12,425 bases of DNA from an uncultured Clostridia bacterium (GTDB lineage: Bacteria > Bacillota > Clostridia > Peptostreptococcales > Anaerovoracaceae), in NCBI GenBank assembly GCA_937928455.1, contig CALFUG010000224.1, positions 1-12,425 of the forward strand, read 5' to 3'. This document shows, in pieces, positions 1-7,993 of this stretch; positions within the stretch are counted from its first letter, which is position 1; each line of letters starts with the position of its first letter. The position numbers were made by a program, and so were the translations under genes. Below the pieces are notes generated by a model, which made no database searches, had not been told where the DNA came from, and saw only the letters and a list, made by a program, of their open reading frames with translations.

Positions 1-984
1 CAAATGGAGCAGCTTCTTCTGGCATACCAATCGGAGGATCCTTTTCAATATGGAGGATATCAAACCCGAAAGGTTCTGGATGACGTGGCTCTTTGGTTTG
101 TTCCTCTATTGAATCCGGACGGGGCAGAAATTGCCATGTATGGCGGCAAAACCATTCAGAATCAGGAGCTTTTGAAAAGTGTGACCAAAGGAGAAAAAAG
201 TCTTGCTTCTTGGAAATCCAATCTGAACGGGGTAGATCTCAACCGAAATTTTACGAGGCACAAGGTGTCTGTTGTGGACTCTCCAGGAGCGGCCTTTTAT
301 CCGGGGAAGAACCCTTTTTCCGAACCGGAGACCCGGGCTATTCGCGACTTCACGTTAAAAGAAGATATTCAGGGAGTATTAAATGTTCATGCGGCGGGCG
401 AAATCATTTATTGGGACCCCCCCTATGACAGTATTGCCAGTTATTTGAGTCGAATCACCGGGTATTCTCTGGTGGAGCCAAAGGAAAATCTGCGGATGGG
501 CACCTATGATACATGGTATTGGCAAGTTACCGGTGGACCGGTGATTACTTTGGAGATAGGAAAGGGTTCTTTGACCGCCCCCATTCCTTTTTCTAAGTAT
601 GATGAAATTTGGCGGCAAAACTGGACCACCTCTTTGGCCTTTGCCCGACAACTTCAAAAGGCACAGCCTATTTCATTGTGGGTGGAAGGAAAGCCTCTTT
701 CTCTGGAATCCAGTCCCCTTCGGGAAGTTTCCGGCCAGGTACTCATACCTCTTCGGGAAGTGGGGGAAGCACTGGGGGCTGAGATATTGTGGAACCCGAA
801 AGAGAAAAAGGCGTCAGTACATTTGGGGGAATCTTCGGTTTATGTTTCCGAAAAAGAGGAATTAATTCTTCGGCATGGGAAATCCTATGTTCCTTTGAGA
901 CAACTGGCAGAAGCTTTGGGCTACGAAGTGATATGGGACAACTATACAAAAACGGCGAATCTGATTCATGAAGAGGTAGAGTAG
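1..984 (+). CDS. M14 family zinc carboxypeptidase, 3' part, with C-terminal copper-amine-oxidase-N-like domain
   Basis: The reading frame is open at the left edge, so the 5' end lies outside the window; the ATG at 4 is probably internal. Motifs of M14 metallocarboxypeptidases are visible: a PLLNPDG segment, GVDLNRNF (substrate-binding Asn-Arg), the third zinc ligand His in NVHAAG (residue 129 counted from that ATG), and the catalytic Glu in VITLEIGKG (residue 184). The first zinc motif HxxE is not in the window and must lie upstream. Residues about 222-322 form a second domain with two 'VPLRQLAEALGYEVIWD'-type repeats, the pattern of the copper amine oxidase N-terminal-like domain common in exported Firmicute proteins. 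M14 enzymes of this sort trim peptides, often cell-wall peptides; the actual substrate is unknown here. Only 3 bases separate its stop from the next start, suggesting one operon with the SLH-transglutaminase genes. Export is inferred from the second domain and the neighbours, since the signal peptide is not visible. Confidence 0.85.
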   Translation, partial: QMEQLLLAYQSEDPFQYGGYQTRKVLDDVALWFVPLLNPDGAEIAMYGGKTIQNQELLKSVTKGEKSLASWKSNLNGVDLNRNFTRHKVSVVDSPGAAFYPGKNPFSEPETRAIRDFTLKEDIQGVLNVHAAGEIIYWDPPYDSIASYLSRITGYSLVEPKENLRMGTYDTWYWQVTGGPVITLEIGKGSLTAPIPFSKYDEIWRQNWTTSLAFARQLQKAQPISLWVEGKPLSLESSPLREVSGQVLIPLREVGEALGAEILWNPKEKKASVHLGESSVYVSEKEELILRHGKSYVPLRQLAEALGYEVIWDNYTKTANLIHEEVE

Positions 985-987
985 TTT

Positions 988-2424
988 ATGAACAGGCGAG
1001 GTTTGAAAAAAATATTTTGCGTTGTTTTTATTCTCTGGGTTCTTGCCCCAATGGTGGGAAGCCCTGCTTTTGGATTGGAATCAGAGCAAACTTCTTCCTG
1101 GGCGGAAGAAGAAGTGCTAAGAGGAGAGAACCGCAATTTAATTCCGGAAAGTCTAGCATCTCAGTCTCTGAAAGAAGCCATGACCCGGGAAGAATTTGCG
1201 GGAGTTATCATGGCTATGTGGCGAGAGGAAACCAACCGGGAGGTCACTATAAACGAGGAGTTACCCTTCCTAGATACCACGGACTCCGATGTGATTCAAG
1301 CTTGGAAACTGGGTGTGGTGAATGGGGTAGGGGAAAACTTCTATCAGCCGGAGGCACCCTTGAATCGCCAAACGGCGGCTACCATGATGAGTCGTTTATA
1401 TGAAAAATTTCTTGGAGAGCCAATATATGCACTTCCCGATCATTACTTTGCGGATCACTGGGAAATTGACGGATGGGCACAGGATGCAGTATATTTCATG
1501 GCAAGTCGAGATATCATCAAAGGTATGGGAGACCAACAGTTTGATCCCAAGGGAAACCTGACTCGAGAGCAAGGAATTATTTTGGCGCTGCGGATGCTGG
1601 AAGAGCTTTTTCGGTCCAATTCTGCCTTTGCCCCATCTTTGGATTATTATTCAGGGATGACGGTTCATTCCATGTCAGAATTGCGAGAGGTTTTAGGGTA
1701 TGCCCAATATCACTTGATGCCCTCCATCGCCCTGACCATGAGCCCCGACTTAGAAGAAGAAATCGACTCGGTGGGAGCGGATCTGCTGATGCATACGGAA
1801 ATTCGGTCTATGTCATATACGTACGGGACCATCCATCAACAGTTTCGGTGTTTTTTGGAATATTCCAAGGGAGGGGAAGTCATTGCCCTCACTTTAAATC
1901 CTCAGTTGGATTACACCAGGGTGTCCGACGAGGCTTTAGATATTTATGGAAGACTGGAAGAAATTTTAAGTGAGATTCTTTCTCCGGGCATGAAGGCTTA
2001 TGAAAGAGAAAGGGCCATACATGATTATGTTGTGGAAAACCATTCCTATGACCAACGGGCGGAACTGAACCCGGAAAAATATGCGGATGCGTATTCTCTT
2101 TCCGGACTTCTAAACAACGGAACGGGTGTATGCCAGGGATATGCGGAGTTGTTCTGTGCATTGAGCCTCAATGCGGACATCTATTGTGATATCGTATACG
2201 GTTCCGCTTCCGGAGGAGGACATGCCTGGAACATGGTTGGTATTTATGGAGAGTATTATCATGTGGATACCACTTGGAATGATCCAGTTCCCGATGGAGG
2301 GAGCCGGGTATCCTATCAATACTACAATGTGGATGACGAGAAAATGAAGAAAGACCATCAATGGGATTTCAACCAGTACCCATCTTGTGACTATGTAACC
2401 TATCTAGGGAAGGATATCCGATAA
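988..2424 (+). CDS. Exported SLH-domain protein with transglutaminase-like domain (first copy)
   Basis: The 478-residue protein starts with a signal peptide (KK, then a hydrophobic run ending near SPAFG, residues 1-29). Three S-layer-homology repeats follow at about 36-87, 92-145 and 153-206; the first is degenerate, and the others keep endings such as LTREQG. SLH triplets anchor proteins to cell-wall polysaccharide, so the product should sit on the cell surface. The C-terminal part (about 337-435) is a transglutaminase/protease-like domain with a complete Cys-His-Asp triad: Cys382 in GVCQGYAE, His412 in GHAWN and Asp427 in HVDTTWNDP. Such domains may cross-link or hydrolyse proteins; the reaction cannot be told from sequence. 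The mature part contains five cysteines (one catalytic), unusually many for an exported clostridial protein. A GAGG ribosome site at 974-977 inside the upstream gene fits the ATG at 988. It is paralogous to the gene at 4218-5633, with similar architecture throughout. Confidence 0.9.
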   Translation: MNRRGLKKIFCVVFILWVLAPMVGSPAFGLESEQTSSWAEEEVLRGENRNLIPESLASQSLKEAMTREEFAGVIMAMWREETNREVTINEELPFLDTTDSDVIQAWKLGVVNGVGENFYQPEAPLNRQTAATMMSRLYEKFLGEPIYALPDHYFADHWEIDGWAQDAVYFMASRDIIKGMGDQQFDPKGNLTREQGIILALRMLEELFRSNSAFAPSLDYYSGMTVHSMSELREVLGYAQYHLMPSIALTMSPDLEEEIDSVGADLLMHTEIRSMSYTYGTIHQQFRCFLEYSKGGEVIALTLNPQLDYTRVSDEALDIYGRLEEILSEILSPGMKAYERERAIHDYVVENHSYDQRAELNPEKYADAYSLSGLLNNGTGVCQGYAELFCALSLNADIYCDIVYGSASGGGHAWNMVGIYGEYYHVDTTWNDPVPDGGSRVSYQYYNVDDEKMKKDHQWDFNQYPSCDYVTYLGKDIR

Positions 2425-2492
2425 CCAAGGTTTAGGGCCTTCTTTTGCCGGGTATAGGTAGTAAAAATACCTTGTGAGAAAAGGAGACCGTC

Positions 2493-3137
2493 ATGTTGAG
2501 AAAGAAACAGAGAGAATACGGTGGAAGCAAAAGGCTGTTGGGGATATTGCTACTTCTGATTATTTCCTTGTTGGTTATGGTGTCGTGTGGGCAAAACCCG
2601 GAGGCCCAAGGGGAAGACAACGAAGACCCCTTGGCATATGATGTGAGTTGGACGGAAACTACCGCTGTGCCGGTAGAAGAGGGAAGGTCTACGGGGCTGG
2701 AAAACATAAAGACTTTGGATTTGTATGGGAATGTGGTGGATTCTACTATCTTTCAGGATTACACCATTACTATAGTGGATGTATGGGGCACCTACTGCAA
2801 TCCCTGCATTCAAGCCATGCCAACCTTGGCAGAAATATACCACCAGTACGAACCTCAAGGGGTCAATGTGATTGGAATCATGATTGATGTTCAGAACGGG
2901 GATTATACACCAAAGCCGGAATACATTGCCAAGGCCATGGAGATAACGGATGGTACCGGAGCAGATTTCATGCATTTGCTATCTTCCAAAAATATTGTGT
3001 CCTCCGTTGTAAGAAATATTAGTGCGATTCCTGCATCTTTTGTGGTGGATAGTCAGGGGAACGTTGTTACGAAAATCAGTTATGGGAGTCATACCAAAGA
3101 GGAGTGGGAAGAAATCATCCATGAATATCTCCAGTGA
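2493..3137 (+). CDS. TlpA-like thioredoxin-fold lipoprotein (thiol-disulfide oxidoreductase)
   Basis: The 214-residue product has a basic N-terminus, a hydrophobic stretch (about 15-30) and a lipobox-like MVSC with Cys32, so it is probably a lipoprotein on the outer face of the membrane. The rest is a thioredoxin fold of the TlpA/ResA/AhpC-TSA type: the active-site motif WGTYCNPC has Cys102 and Cys105, and the cis-proline is in ISAIPASF (Pro180). The only cysteines are the lipid-anchor Cys and the CXXC pair. TlpA-like proteins in Gram-positives usually act as extracytoplasmic reductants and need electrons from a membrane partner such as CcdA. No CcdA is seen here; instead a CXXC mini-protein and a membrane Fe-S protein follow directly. 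The ribosome site AAGGAG at 2481-2486 is well placed for the ATG. The 68-bp gap before it shows no clear terminator, so cotranscription with the upstream gene is likely. Confidence 0.9.
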   Translation: MLRKKQREYGGSKRLLGILLLLIISLLVMVSCGQNPEAQGEDNEDPLAYDVSWTETTAVPVEEGRSTGLENIKTLDLYGNVVDSTIFQDYTITIVDVWGTYCNPCIQAMPTLAEIYHQYEPQGVNVIGIMIDVQNGDYTPKPEYIAKAMEITDGTGADFMHLLSSKNIVSSVVRNISAIPASFVVDSQGNVVTKISYGSHTKEEWEEIIHEYLQ

Positions 3138-3315
3138 TAGAAACGATAAATGGAACAAGTGGGCTTTGCTTCGAAAGAGTCATGGAAGAGTCATTCCGGT
3201 AGCCATATTGGGGATTGGGTTGGCACTACTCACTTTTGGCGTAGTTAGAGGAGAAGCGGCGGTGGTTTTCACCAAGGCCATACGAATCTGCTTGGAATGT
3301 ATTGGGATAGGATGA
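3121..3315 (+). CDS. Small CD1871A-like membrane protein with C-terminal CXXC motif
   Basis: A 64-residue protein has one hydrophobic segment (about residues 24-42, VIPVAILGIGLALLTFGV) followed by RGEAAVVFTKAIRICLECIGIG-type sequence, with Cys57 and Cys60 four residues from the end. The short length, single membrane helix, 'RGE..VV..KAI.ICLECIGIG' tail and Fe-S/thioredoxin neighbours match, from memory, the clostridial CD1871A family of CXXC proteins. I chose the ATG at 3121, which overlaps the TlpA-like gene by 17 bases; the open frame extends back to an ATG at 3022, but that would add 33 residues read from inside the thioredoxin gene and is unlikely. A GGAG at 3101-3104 is rather far away, so translation may be coupled to the gene upstream. 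One base separates its stop from the next start. Function is not established; an electron-relay role between the Fe-S protein and the TlpA-like lipoprotein is inference. Confidence 0.8.
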   Translation: MNISSDRNDKWNKWALLRKSHGRVIPVAILGIGLALLTFGVVRGEAAVVFTKAIRICLECIGIG

Positions 3316-3316
3316 G

Positions 3317-4231
3317 ATGAAAAGCCTCCGTCCATGGGATGCCAATGTGGCAAAACAAGAGAAAAAAAGAACCATTATCCAATTGGCTTTTTTCGCCGTT
3401 ACCAATGGCTATTATAAAGGTTTTTTGGAGGGCACGATATACCAGGGCAATGGAAAAGTGGCTTGTGTTCCCGGACTGAACTGCTATTCCTGCCCGGGGG
3501 CATTGGGGTCTTGCCCCATAGGTGCTTTTCAAGCGGTGGTATCGGAACGGGGCACCATTCTTTCTTACTACTTGATTGGATTCTTTTTGGCGATGGGTGC
3601 GTTGTTGGGGCGATTTGTTTGTGGATTCCTATGTCCTTTTGGATTGTTCCAAGATCTGGTTCATAAAATTCCATTCTATAAGAAGATGGACAAGCTGCCG
3701 GGAGAGTGGTTATTAAAAAAAATCAAATATGTGCTTTTGGTTTTTTTCGTATTTCTTCTTCCCGCATTTGTAGTGGGGGATTTGGGGGGTGGAGATCCCT
3801 GGTTCTGTAAGTATGTTTGTCCTTCCGGCACATTGATGGCTGGATGGCCTCTGGGGATTTTGAACCAGGGGATTCGAGAGGCCATCGGTTGGCTGTTTGC
3901 CTGGAAATCATTCATCCTAATCGGAATCATTTTTCTTTCTCTAATGATATATCGCCCCTTTTGTCGGTACCTTTGTCCCCTTGGTGCGATTTACGGAGGG
4001 TTTAATCCGATTTCCCTGTATCGATTTGAAGTGGACCCGGAGTTATGTATTCGGTGTGGGAAATGCCAGCAGGCTTGTCAGTTCCACATACCCACGTATC
4101 AGACCCCCAATAGTGTGGATTGTATACGGTGTGGGAATTGCCTCAAGGTTTGTCCCACTGGGGCATTACGCCGAGTTCCCTATATTTCCAAAGGTATGAA
4201 TAAAGGAGTGGATACTCATGATGCAAGCTAG
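3317..4231 (+). CDS. Polytopic membrane 4Fe-4S protein (NapH/NosR-C-terminal-like polyferredoxin)
   Basis: The 304-residue protein combines several hydrophobic segments (about 17-37, 76-106, 135-155 and 190-225) with 18 cysteines. Near the N-terminus lies a cluster starting at Cys50 (LNCYSC and GSCPIGAF). Then come three repeated CxxxCP[FSL]G motifs next to membrane segments (VCGFLCPFG, FCKYVCPSG, FCRYLCPLG), a hallmark of the NapH/NosR/RdxA-type membrane Fe-S family. Two classic ferredoxin motifs CxxCxxCxxxC finish the protein at about 244-255 and 269-280, each suited to a 4Fe-4S cluster on the cytoplasmic side. The family passes electrons across or into the membrane; the electron donor here is presumably a cytoplasmic ferredoxin. 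It starts one base after the CXXC protein gene and overlaps the next gene by 14 bases, so translation is probably coupled. A partial substitute for CcdA/DsbD in feeding the TlpA-like protein is inference. Confidence 0.9.
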   Translation: MKSLRPWDANVAKQEKKRTIIQLAFFAVTNGYYKGFLEGTIYQGNGKVACVPGLNCYSCPGALGSCPIGAFQAVVSERGTILSYYLIGFFLAMGALLGRFVCGFLCPFGLFQDLVHKIPFYKKMDKLPGEWLLKKIKYVLLVFFVFLLPAFVVGDLGGGDPWFCKYVCPSGTLMAGWPLGILNQGIREAIGWLFAWKSFILIGIIFLSLMIYRPFCRYLCPLGAIYGGFNPISLYRFEVDPELCIRCGKCQQACQFHIPTYQTPNSVDCIRCGNCLKVCPTGALRRVPYISKGMNKGVDTHDAS

Positions 4232-5633
4232 GAAAAATAACAAAACATCCCTCATTATAATAGTCATTTTGTCATTGATGGTCTCCAGCACATCCATGGC
4301 ATGGGCCGCTGTTACACCTGGCTACGTGTCATCCTGGGCAAGGGAAAGTGTGAGTAAAGGAATCTCATATGATATTCTCCCTGCCTCTTTTGAAGACCAA
4401 AACATGAATCAGATTACCAGCCGTCTGGAATTTGCCCAGGTTACGGTGAAGCTATACGAAAGCATCAAAGGCTCCAAAGTACCAACACCTACAACCAATC
4501 CTTTTTCGGATACGCAAGACCCTTCGGTATTAAAAGCCTATTCCTTGGGGATTGTCAAAGGAGTGGGAAACGGGCTGTTTGATCCCCAAGGGGCCTTAAC
4601 CCGAGAACAAGCCGCTACTATGTTAACGAGAGTATACACCAAAGCCACGGGGAATCGTTTAACCGCTACCGGTGTTCGTCTTTTCGAAGACGACTCCCAA
4701 ATTAGCACGTATGCCCGCCCTTCCATTTATTACATGGTTTATAAAGAGTTCGTTCAAGGCACCGGGAATAACCGGTTCACTCCGAAAGGAATGACCACTC
4801 GAGAGCAAACCATCGCCATGGCCGTTCGAATGTTGGATGAGGTAAATGGAGAACAAGGTGGAGAACCGGGCAGTGAGTATATACCCGGGATGAGAATTGA
4901 CAGTGTAGAAGTTGCCCAATCCGTCATTCTGGAAGCCAAAAGAAGTTTGTTGCCTTCCCTATCTTTGGAGGTTCCTCGAAGGGTTTATGATGAACTTCTC
5001 ACCAGTTCCTTTGCAGTGGACAATGGAATCAAGAGTGTGTATTATCTCTATGATGCGGGTAATGAAGCATTGGATGTGAGAATGACCTACTCGGTTCATA
5101 CTCAAATCCAAGCACTGATCCAAAATCCGGGATCCACTTCCCTTTATGCTTCTCAGAAAGCCAAAGAGCTGAACTTGATACTCAGTGATATTTTGAGAGA
5201 TATCATCATCTCGGATATGAACACCTTTGAGAAGGAAAAGGCGGTACATGACTACATGGTGCGCAATTATCAATATGATACCTCGGTAACCGTGTATGAT
5301 TTGGAGCATCCCAGTCAATCGGTAGAGGGTCTTCTTTACTATGAAAAAGGAATTTGCCAAGGGTATGCGGAAATGTTTGATTTGATGATGCAAAAGATGG
5401 GTATTTCTTCCCGGATGGTGCGGGGGGAATATTCCGGCCAAAAGCATGTTTGGAACATGGTTCTTCTATCCGGAGAATGGTACATGGTAGATGTGACTTG
5501 GAACGATCCGATTCCGGATCAAGGCTCAAAAGTTTCCCATGAATATTTCAATGTGACATCTGAGTTCCTGGCAAAAACCCATGAATGGGACAGGGAGGCA
5601 TACCCGGAGGCTACCGGTACTCGATATAGGTAA
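4218..5633 (+). CDS. Exported SLH-domain protein with transglutaminase-like domain (second copy)
   Basis: This 471-residue protein has a signal peptide (basic start, hydrophobic core, likely cleavage after SMAWA near residue 30). Three SLH repeats follow at about 33-85, 94-146 and 153-208, with typical LTREQAATML and TTREQTIAMA ends. A transglutaminase-like domain at about 335-430 has Cys380 (GICQGYAE), His410 (KHVWN) and Asp425 (MVDVTWNDP). The catalytic Cys380 is the only cysteine in the whole protein. It is the paralogue of the product encoded at 988-2424, sharing the order of parts and a matching tail (WNDP.PD.GS.VS.[YE]YFNV and a later H.WD). The start is the first of two adjacent ATGs (4218, 4221), with AAGGAG at 4203-4208; it overlaps the Fe-S gene by 14 bases. 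It is the last gene before the strong terminator at 5670. The substrate and reaction (cross-linking or proteolysis) are unknown. Confidence 0.9.
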   Translation: MMQARKNNKTSLIIIVILSLMVSSTSMAWAAVTPGYVSSWARESVSKGISYDILPASFEDQNMNQITSRLEFAQVTVKLYESIKGSKVPTPTTNPFSDTQDPSVLKAYSLGIVKGVGNGLFDPQGALTREQAATMLTRVYTKATGNRLTATGVRLFEDDSQISTYARPSIYYMVYKEFVQGTGNNRFTPKGMTTREQTIAMAVRMLDEVNGEQGGEPGSEYIPGMRIDSVEVAQSVILEAKRSLLPSLSLEVPRRVYDELLTSSFAVDNGIKSVYYLYDAGNEALDVRMTYSVHTQIQALIQNPGSTSLYASQKAKELNLILSDILRDIIISDMNTFEKEKAVHDYMVRNYQYDTSVTVYDLEHPSQSVEGLLYYEKGICQGYAEMFDLMMQKMGISSRMVRGEYSGQKHVWNMVLLSGEWYMVDVTWNDPIPDQGSKVSHEYFNVTSEFLAKTHEWDREAYPEATGTRYR

Positions 5634-5669
5634 AGCTATAAATGCAGAAGTTGGATGAATGAGCAAATT

Positions 5670-5701
5670 AAAAATGCCGCTCCGTGAGAAGCGGCATTTT
5701 T
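5670..5701. terminator. Bidirectional intrinsic terminator between SLH-transglutaminase and proA
   Basis: A perfect 12-bp stem (AAAAATGCCGCT at 5670-5681, AGCGGCATTTTT at 5690-5701) encloses an 8-base loop. The stem has a T-run at its 3' end on the plus strand and, because of the A-run at its 5' end, also on the minus strand. It lies between two convergent genes and should stop both transcripts. Confidence 0.92.
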
Positions 5702-5713
5702 CGTTTTAGCTTA

Positions 5714-6988
5714 TTACAAATCCTTAAAATGGAATGCCTTTTTTCCTTCTGCGTATTCTGCCACCACATGACCCTGCCCTGTTAATTGATATTTATAGGT
5801 AACCAAACCATCTAACCCAACGGGGCCCCTAGCATGGAGCTTGCCGGTAGAAATACCTACCTCTGCGCCAAAGCCGTACCGAAATCCATCGGCAAAACGA
5901 GTCGAACAATTCTGGTATACTCCGGCAGAGTCTACCAGTGAAAAGAATTGATCTTTGCAATGGGAGTCCTCTGTAATAATACAATCCGTGTGATGTGACC
6001 CGAATTGATTGATATGGTGAATGGCTTCCTCCAGGGAGGCCACCACCTTTATCGAGAGAATATAATCCAGGTATTCTGTGGCATGATCCTCTGGCGTAGA
6101 TTCCATCACGGAGATAATATCTCTCGTTTGCGGACATCCTCGAAGTTGTACCACGCCTTCCATTTGTTCTTTTAGTATGGGGAGGAGAATAGGCGCCGAT
6201 TTTTGGTGAACCAGTAGGGTTTCCACCGTATTACAAGCGGCCACGTATTGTGTTTTGCTATCCCATATGATGGGAAGGGCCTTATTCAAATCTGCGGTTT
6301 CGTCTACGTAGATATGGCAAACTCCATCGGCATGGCCCATGACGGGAATGCGGGAATGATCTTGGATAAAACGAACAAATTCATTGCTACCTCTCGGTAT
6401 GATAAGGTCAATATAATTTTCCCATTTCAACATTTCCCGTGTATCTTCCCGGGTCTCCACCAACAGGGCGAAGTGGTCCGGCAAACCGGCATCTATCCCG
6501 GCTTTTTCTATTATTTCAAACAATGCCCGGTTGGTATGGGCTGCTTCGCTTCCGCCTTTCAGCAACACACCATTGCCGCTTTTCATGCAAAGTGCGGAAA
6601 TTTGAACTAGGGCATCCGGCCGGGATTCAAAAATTACACCAATTACACCAATGGGGCAGGTAACTTTTTCCAGCAAAAGGCCTTGGTCCAACTGCCTTTT
6701 TAACAATATTTTATGGAGAGGATCTTCCATTTGAATCAGTCCCTGGATTCCTTCCGTGACTTCTCTCAGCTTGTGCGAGTCGAATTTTAGTCGATTCAGC
6801 AAAGGACTGGGAAGTTGGCTCTCTTTTCCTAATGCCAGGTCTTTTTCATTGGCTTTGAAGATGGTTTCTTTTTCTTGGGACAAGTACTGAATCATTTTTT
6901 CCAGGGCTTGGTTGCGAAGTTGTGCTGAGGTGGCAGCCAATTCGAAGCTGCTTTCTTTGACCTGTTGGGCCAGGTGTATCATTGCCAT
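5714..6988 (-). CDS. proA: Glutamate-5-semialdehyde dehydrogenase (gamma-glutamyl phosphate reductase)
   Basis: ProA reduces gamma-glutamyl phosphate with NADPH to glutamate semialdehyde, the second step from glutamate to proline. The 424 residues match the usual family length. Recognisable blocks are the cofactor-binding region PIGVIGVIFESRPD, the LLKGGSEA..TN segment, LIIPRGSNEFV, the active-site Cys252 in YVAACNTVETLLVH, and the C-terminal FGAEVGISTGKLHARGPVGL motif. The start ATG at 6988 directly follows the stop of the exonuclease gene, with an ideal GGAGG (plus-strand CCTCC, 6997-7001) 8 bases upstream, so the two are coupled. Unusually, proA is not beside proB in a proBA operon: it is on the opposite strand, behind a nuclease gene, and its transcription probably starts in the gap near 8107. 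It ends 12 bases before the shared terminator. Confidence 0.97.
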   Translation of the reverse strand: MAMIHLAQQVKESSFELAATSAQLRNQALEKMIQYLSQEKETIFKANEKDLALGKESQLPSPLLNRLKFDSHKLREVTEGIQGLIQMEDPLHKILLKRQLDQGLLLEKVTCPIGVIGVIFESRPDALVQISALCMKSGNGVLLKGGSEAAHTNRALFEIIEKAGIDAGLPDHFALLVETREDTREMLKWENYIDLIIPRGSNEFVRFIQDHSRIPVMGHADGVCHIYVDETADLNKALPIIWDSKTQYVAACNTVETLLVHQKSAPILLPILKEQMEGVVQLRGCPQTRDIISVMESTPEDHATEYLDYILSIKVVASLEEAIHHINQFGSHHTDCIITEDSHCKDQFFSLVDSAGVYQNCSTRFADGFRYGFGAEVGISTGKLHARGPVGLDGLVTYKYQLTGQGHVVAEYAEGKKAFHFKDL

Positions 6989-7993
6989 CTATTGTTCCTC
7001 CATTTCTTTTCGGATCTTTTGGACTAATTGTCGTATTAATTGGTTAATTAAGGGGTAATTGGTGTTTTCCTTTTCTCTCAGGATAAGGAATCCACTTTCA
7101 AACCCCTCTTGGTTTTCAAACGCTTCCTGGGGCAAACCCAGACTGAATAAATCTACGAAAAGCCCCTGGGCCTTCCGAAAAAGAGGAAAAGCCAATTGAA
7201 ATGTATTTTCCGTTCCATCAAAAGCGATTTTTACACTTTGGTCCATGTCACCAAAGGAGTAGTAACCGATGGGGTTTCGATGTTGAATTCCCGCTACCTC
7301 CAGGTAATGGGAACGAAAGTGAATCTGTGTCACAAACAGCTCTGGTGAAACGGGGAATCCCAGATGAAACAACCCTTGGGACAAATCACACTTTTCCGTA
7401 ATCTTCAATAAACGACTCAGCTGTTTTAAGTCATCCTGATTGTGAAGCAGCACCTTTTCCGCAAGAGCTTGTTCTCCAGATACTACGTATTCTTCGTACA
7501 GAGAAACACTTTCCCCTCCGCTGATGCGATCTTCCCGGTGAATCCACAGACCCAGATAATCTTCTACGGTTTTTTGCTTTAAGTTGGGAAGGCGCTTTCT
7601 TAAATCGGAAGACTTTTGGATGAGAAGATACAAGTCCAGATGATAAGGCCATCCCGGGAAGGGAATGTTCAGGGCCTTGGCTCTTGCTTCTATAAAAGGT
7701 AGGTCAAATCCACGTCCGTTGTAGCTGATAAGAACATCCAGGTCTTTCATCGCATGCAAGTAAGCCTCTATCAAGAGAGGCTCTTCTATTGGATTTTCTG
7801 CAAAATATTGATGCAAGATTCCTTGGCCGGAAGGTTCATAAGAAATTAATCCGCCCAGAATCACTTTGTTTCGAAAGGGGCTCAGGCCAGTGGTTTCTAT
7901 GTCAAGAACTCCTATTTTGCATCCTGAAAAATAAGCGAATAATTCTTGACTCATGGGCAGTAGCTCAGGGAATGGTTGAATGATTTTTTTCAT
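6989..7993 (-). CDS. YprB-like DEDD-family exonuclease (ribonuclease H-like fold)
   Basis: The 334-residue protein carries a DnaQ-like exonuclease fold of the YprB / RNase_H_2 type. Metal-binding residues of the DEDD superfamily are visible: Asp31 and Glu33 in VLDIETTG, Asp97 in SYNGRGFDLPF, a YHLD segment (Asp120), and the last Asp in LLHNQDDL (Asp187 or Asp188). The C-terminal 130 residues are without recognisable motif. The family is predicted to degrade single-stranded nucleic acid; a precise substrate is not established. It sits directly upstream of proA and probably shares its mRNA. No Shine-Dalgarno sequence precedes the ATG at 7993: the preceding bases are CTCTCCATGATATAATGCATCC, an in-frame TGA blocks any earlier start, and the next Met (residue 14) also lacks one. 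It is therefore either leaderless, from the TATAAT just upstream, or weakly translated. Confidence 0.85.
   Translation of the reverse strand: MKKIIQPFPELLPMSQELFAYFSGCKIGVLDIETTGLSPFRNKVILGGLISYEPSGQGILHQYFAENPIEEPLLIEAYLHAMKDLDVLISYNGRGFDLPFIEARAKALNIPFPGWPYHLDLYLLIQKSSDLRKRLPNLKQKTVEDYLGLWIHREDRISGGESVSLYEEYVVSGEQALAEKVLLHNQDDLKQLSRLLKITEKCDLSQGLFHLGFPVSPELFVTQIHFRSHYLEVAGIQHRNPIGYYSFGDMDQSVKIAFDGTENTFQLAFPLFRKAQGLFVDLFSLGLPQEAFENQEGFESGFLILREKENTNYPLINQLIRQLVQKIRKEMEEQ

Noticed and set aside
3022..3120. N-terminal extension of the CXXC mini-protein from the ATG at 3022
   Set aside because: It would be read out of frame within the C-terminal part of the thioredoxin-fold gene, and would double the size of a protein whose family is about 50-65 residues.
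4959..5447. 162-residue minus-strand open frame inside the second SLH-transglutaminase gene
   Set aside because: It lies opposite a clear gene with a full catalytic triad, has no family motif, and belongs to a set of antisense shadows of codon bias.
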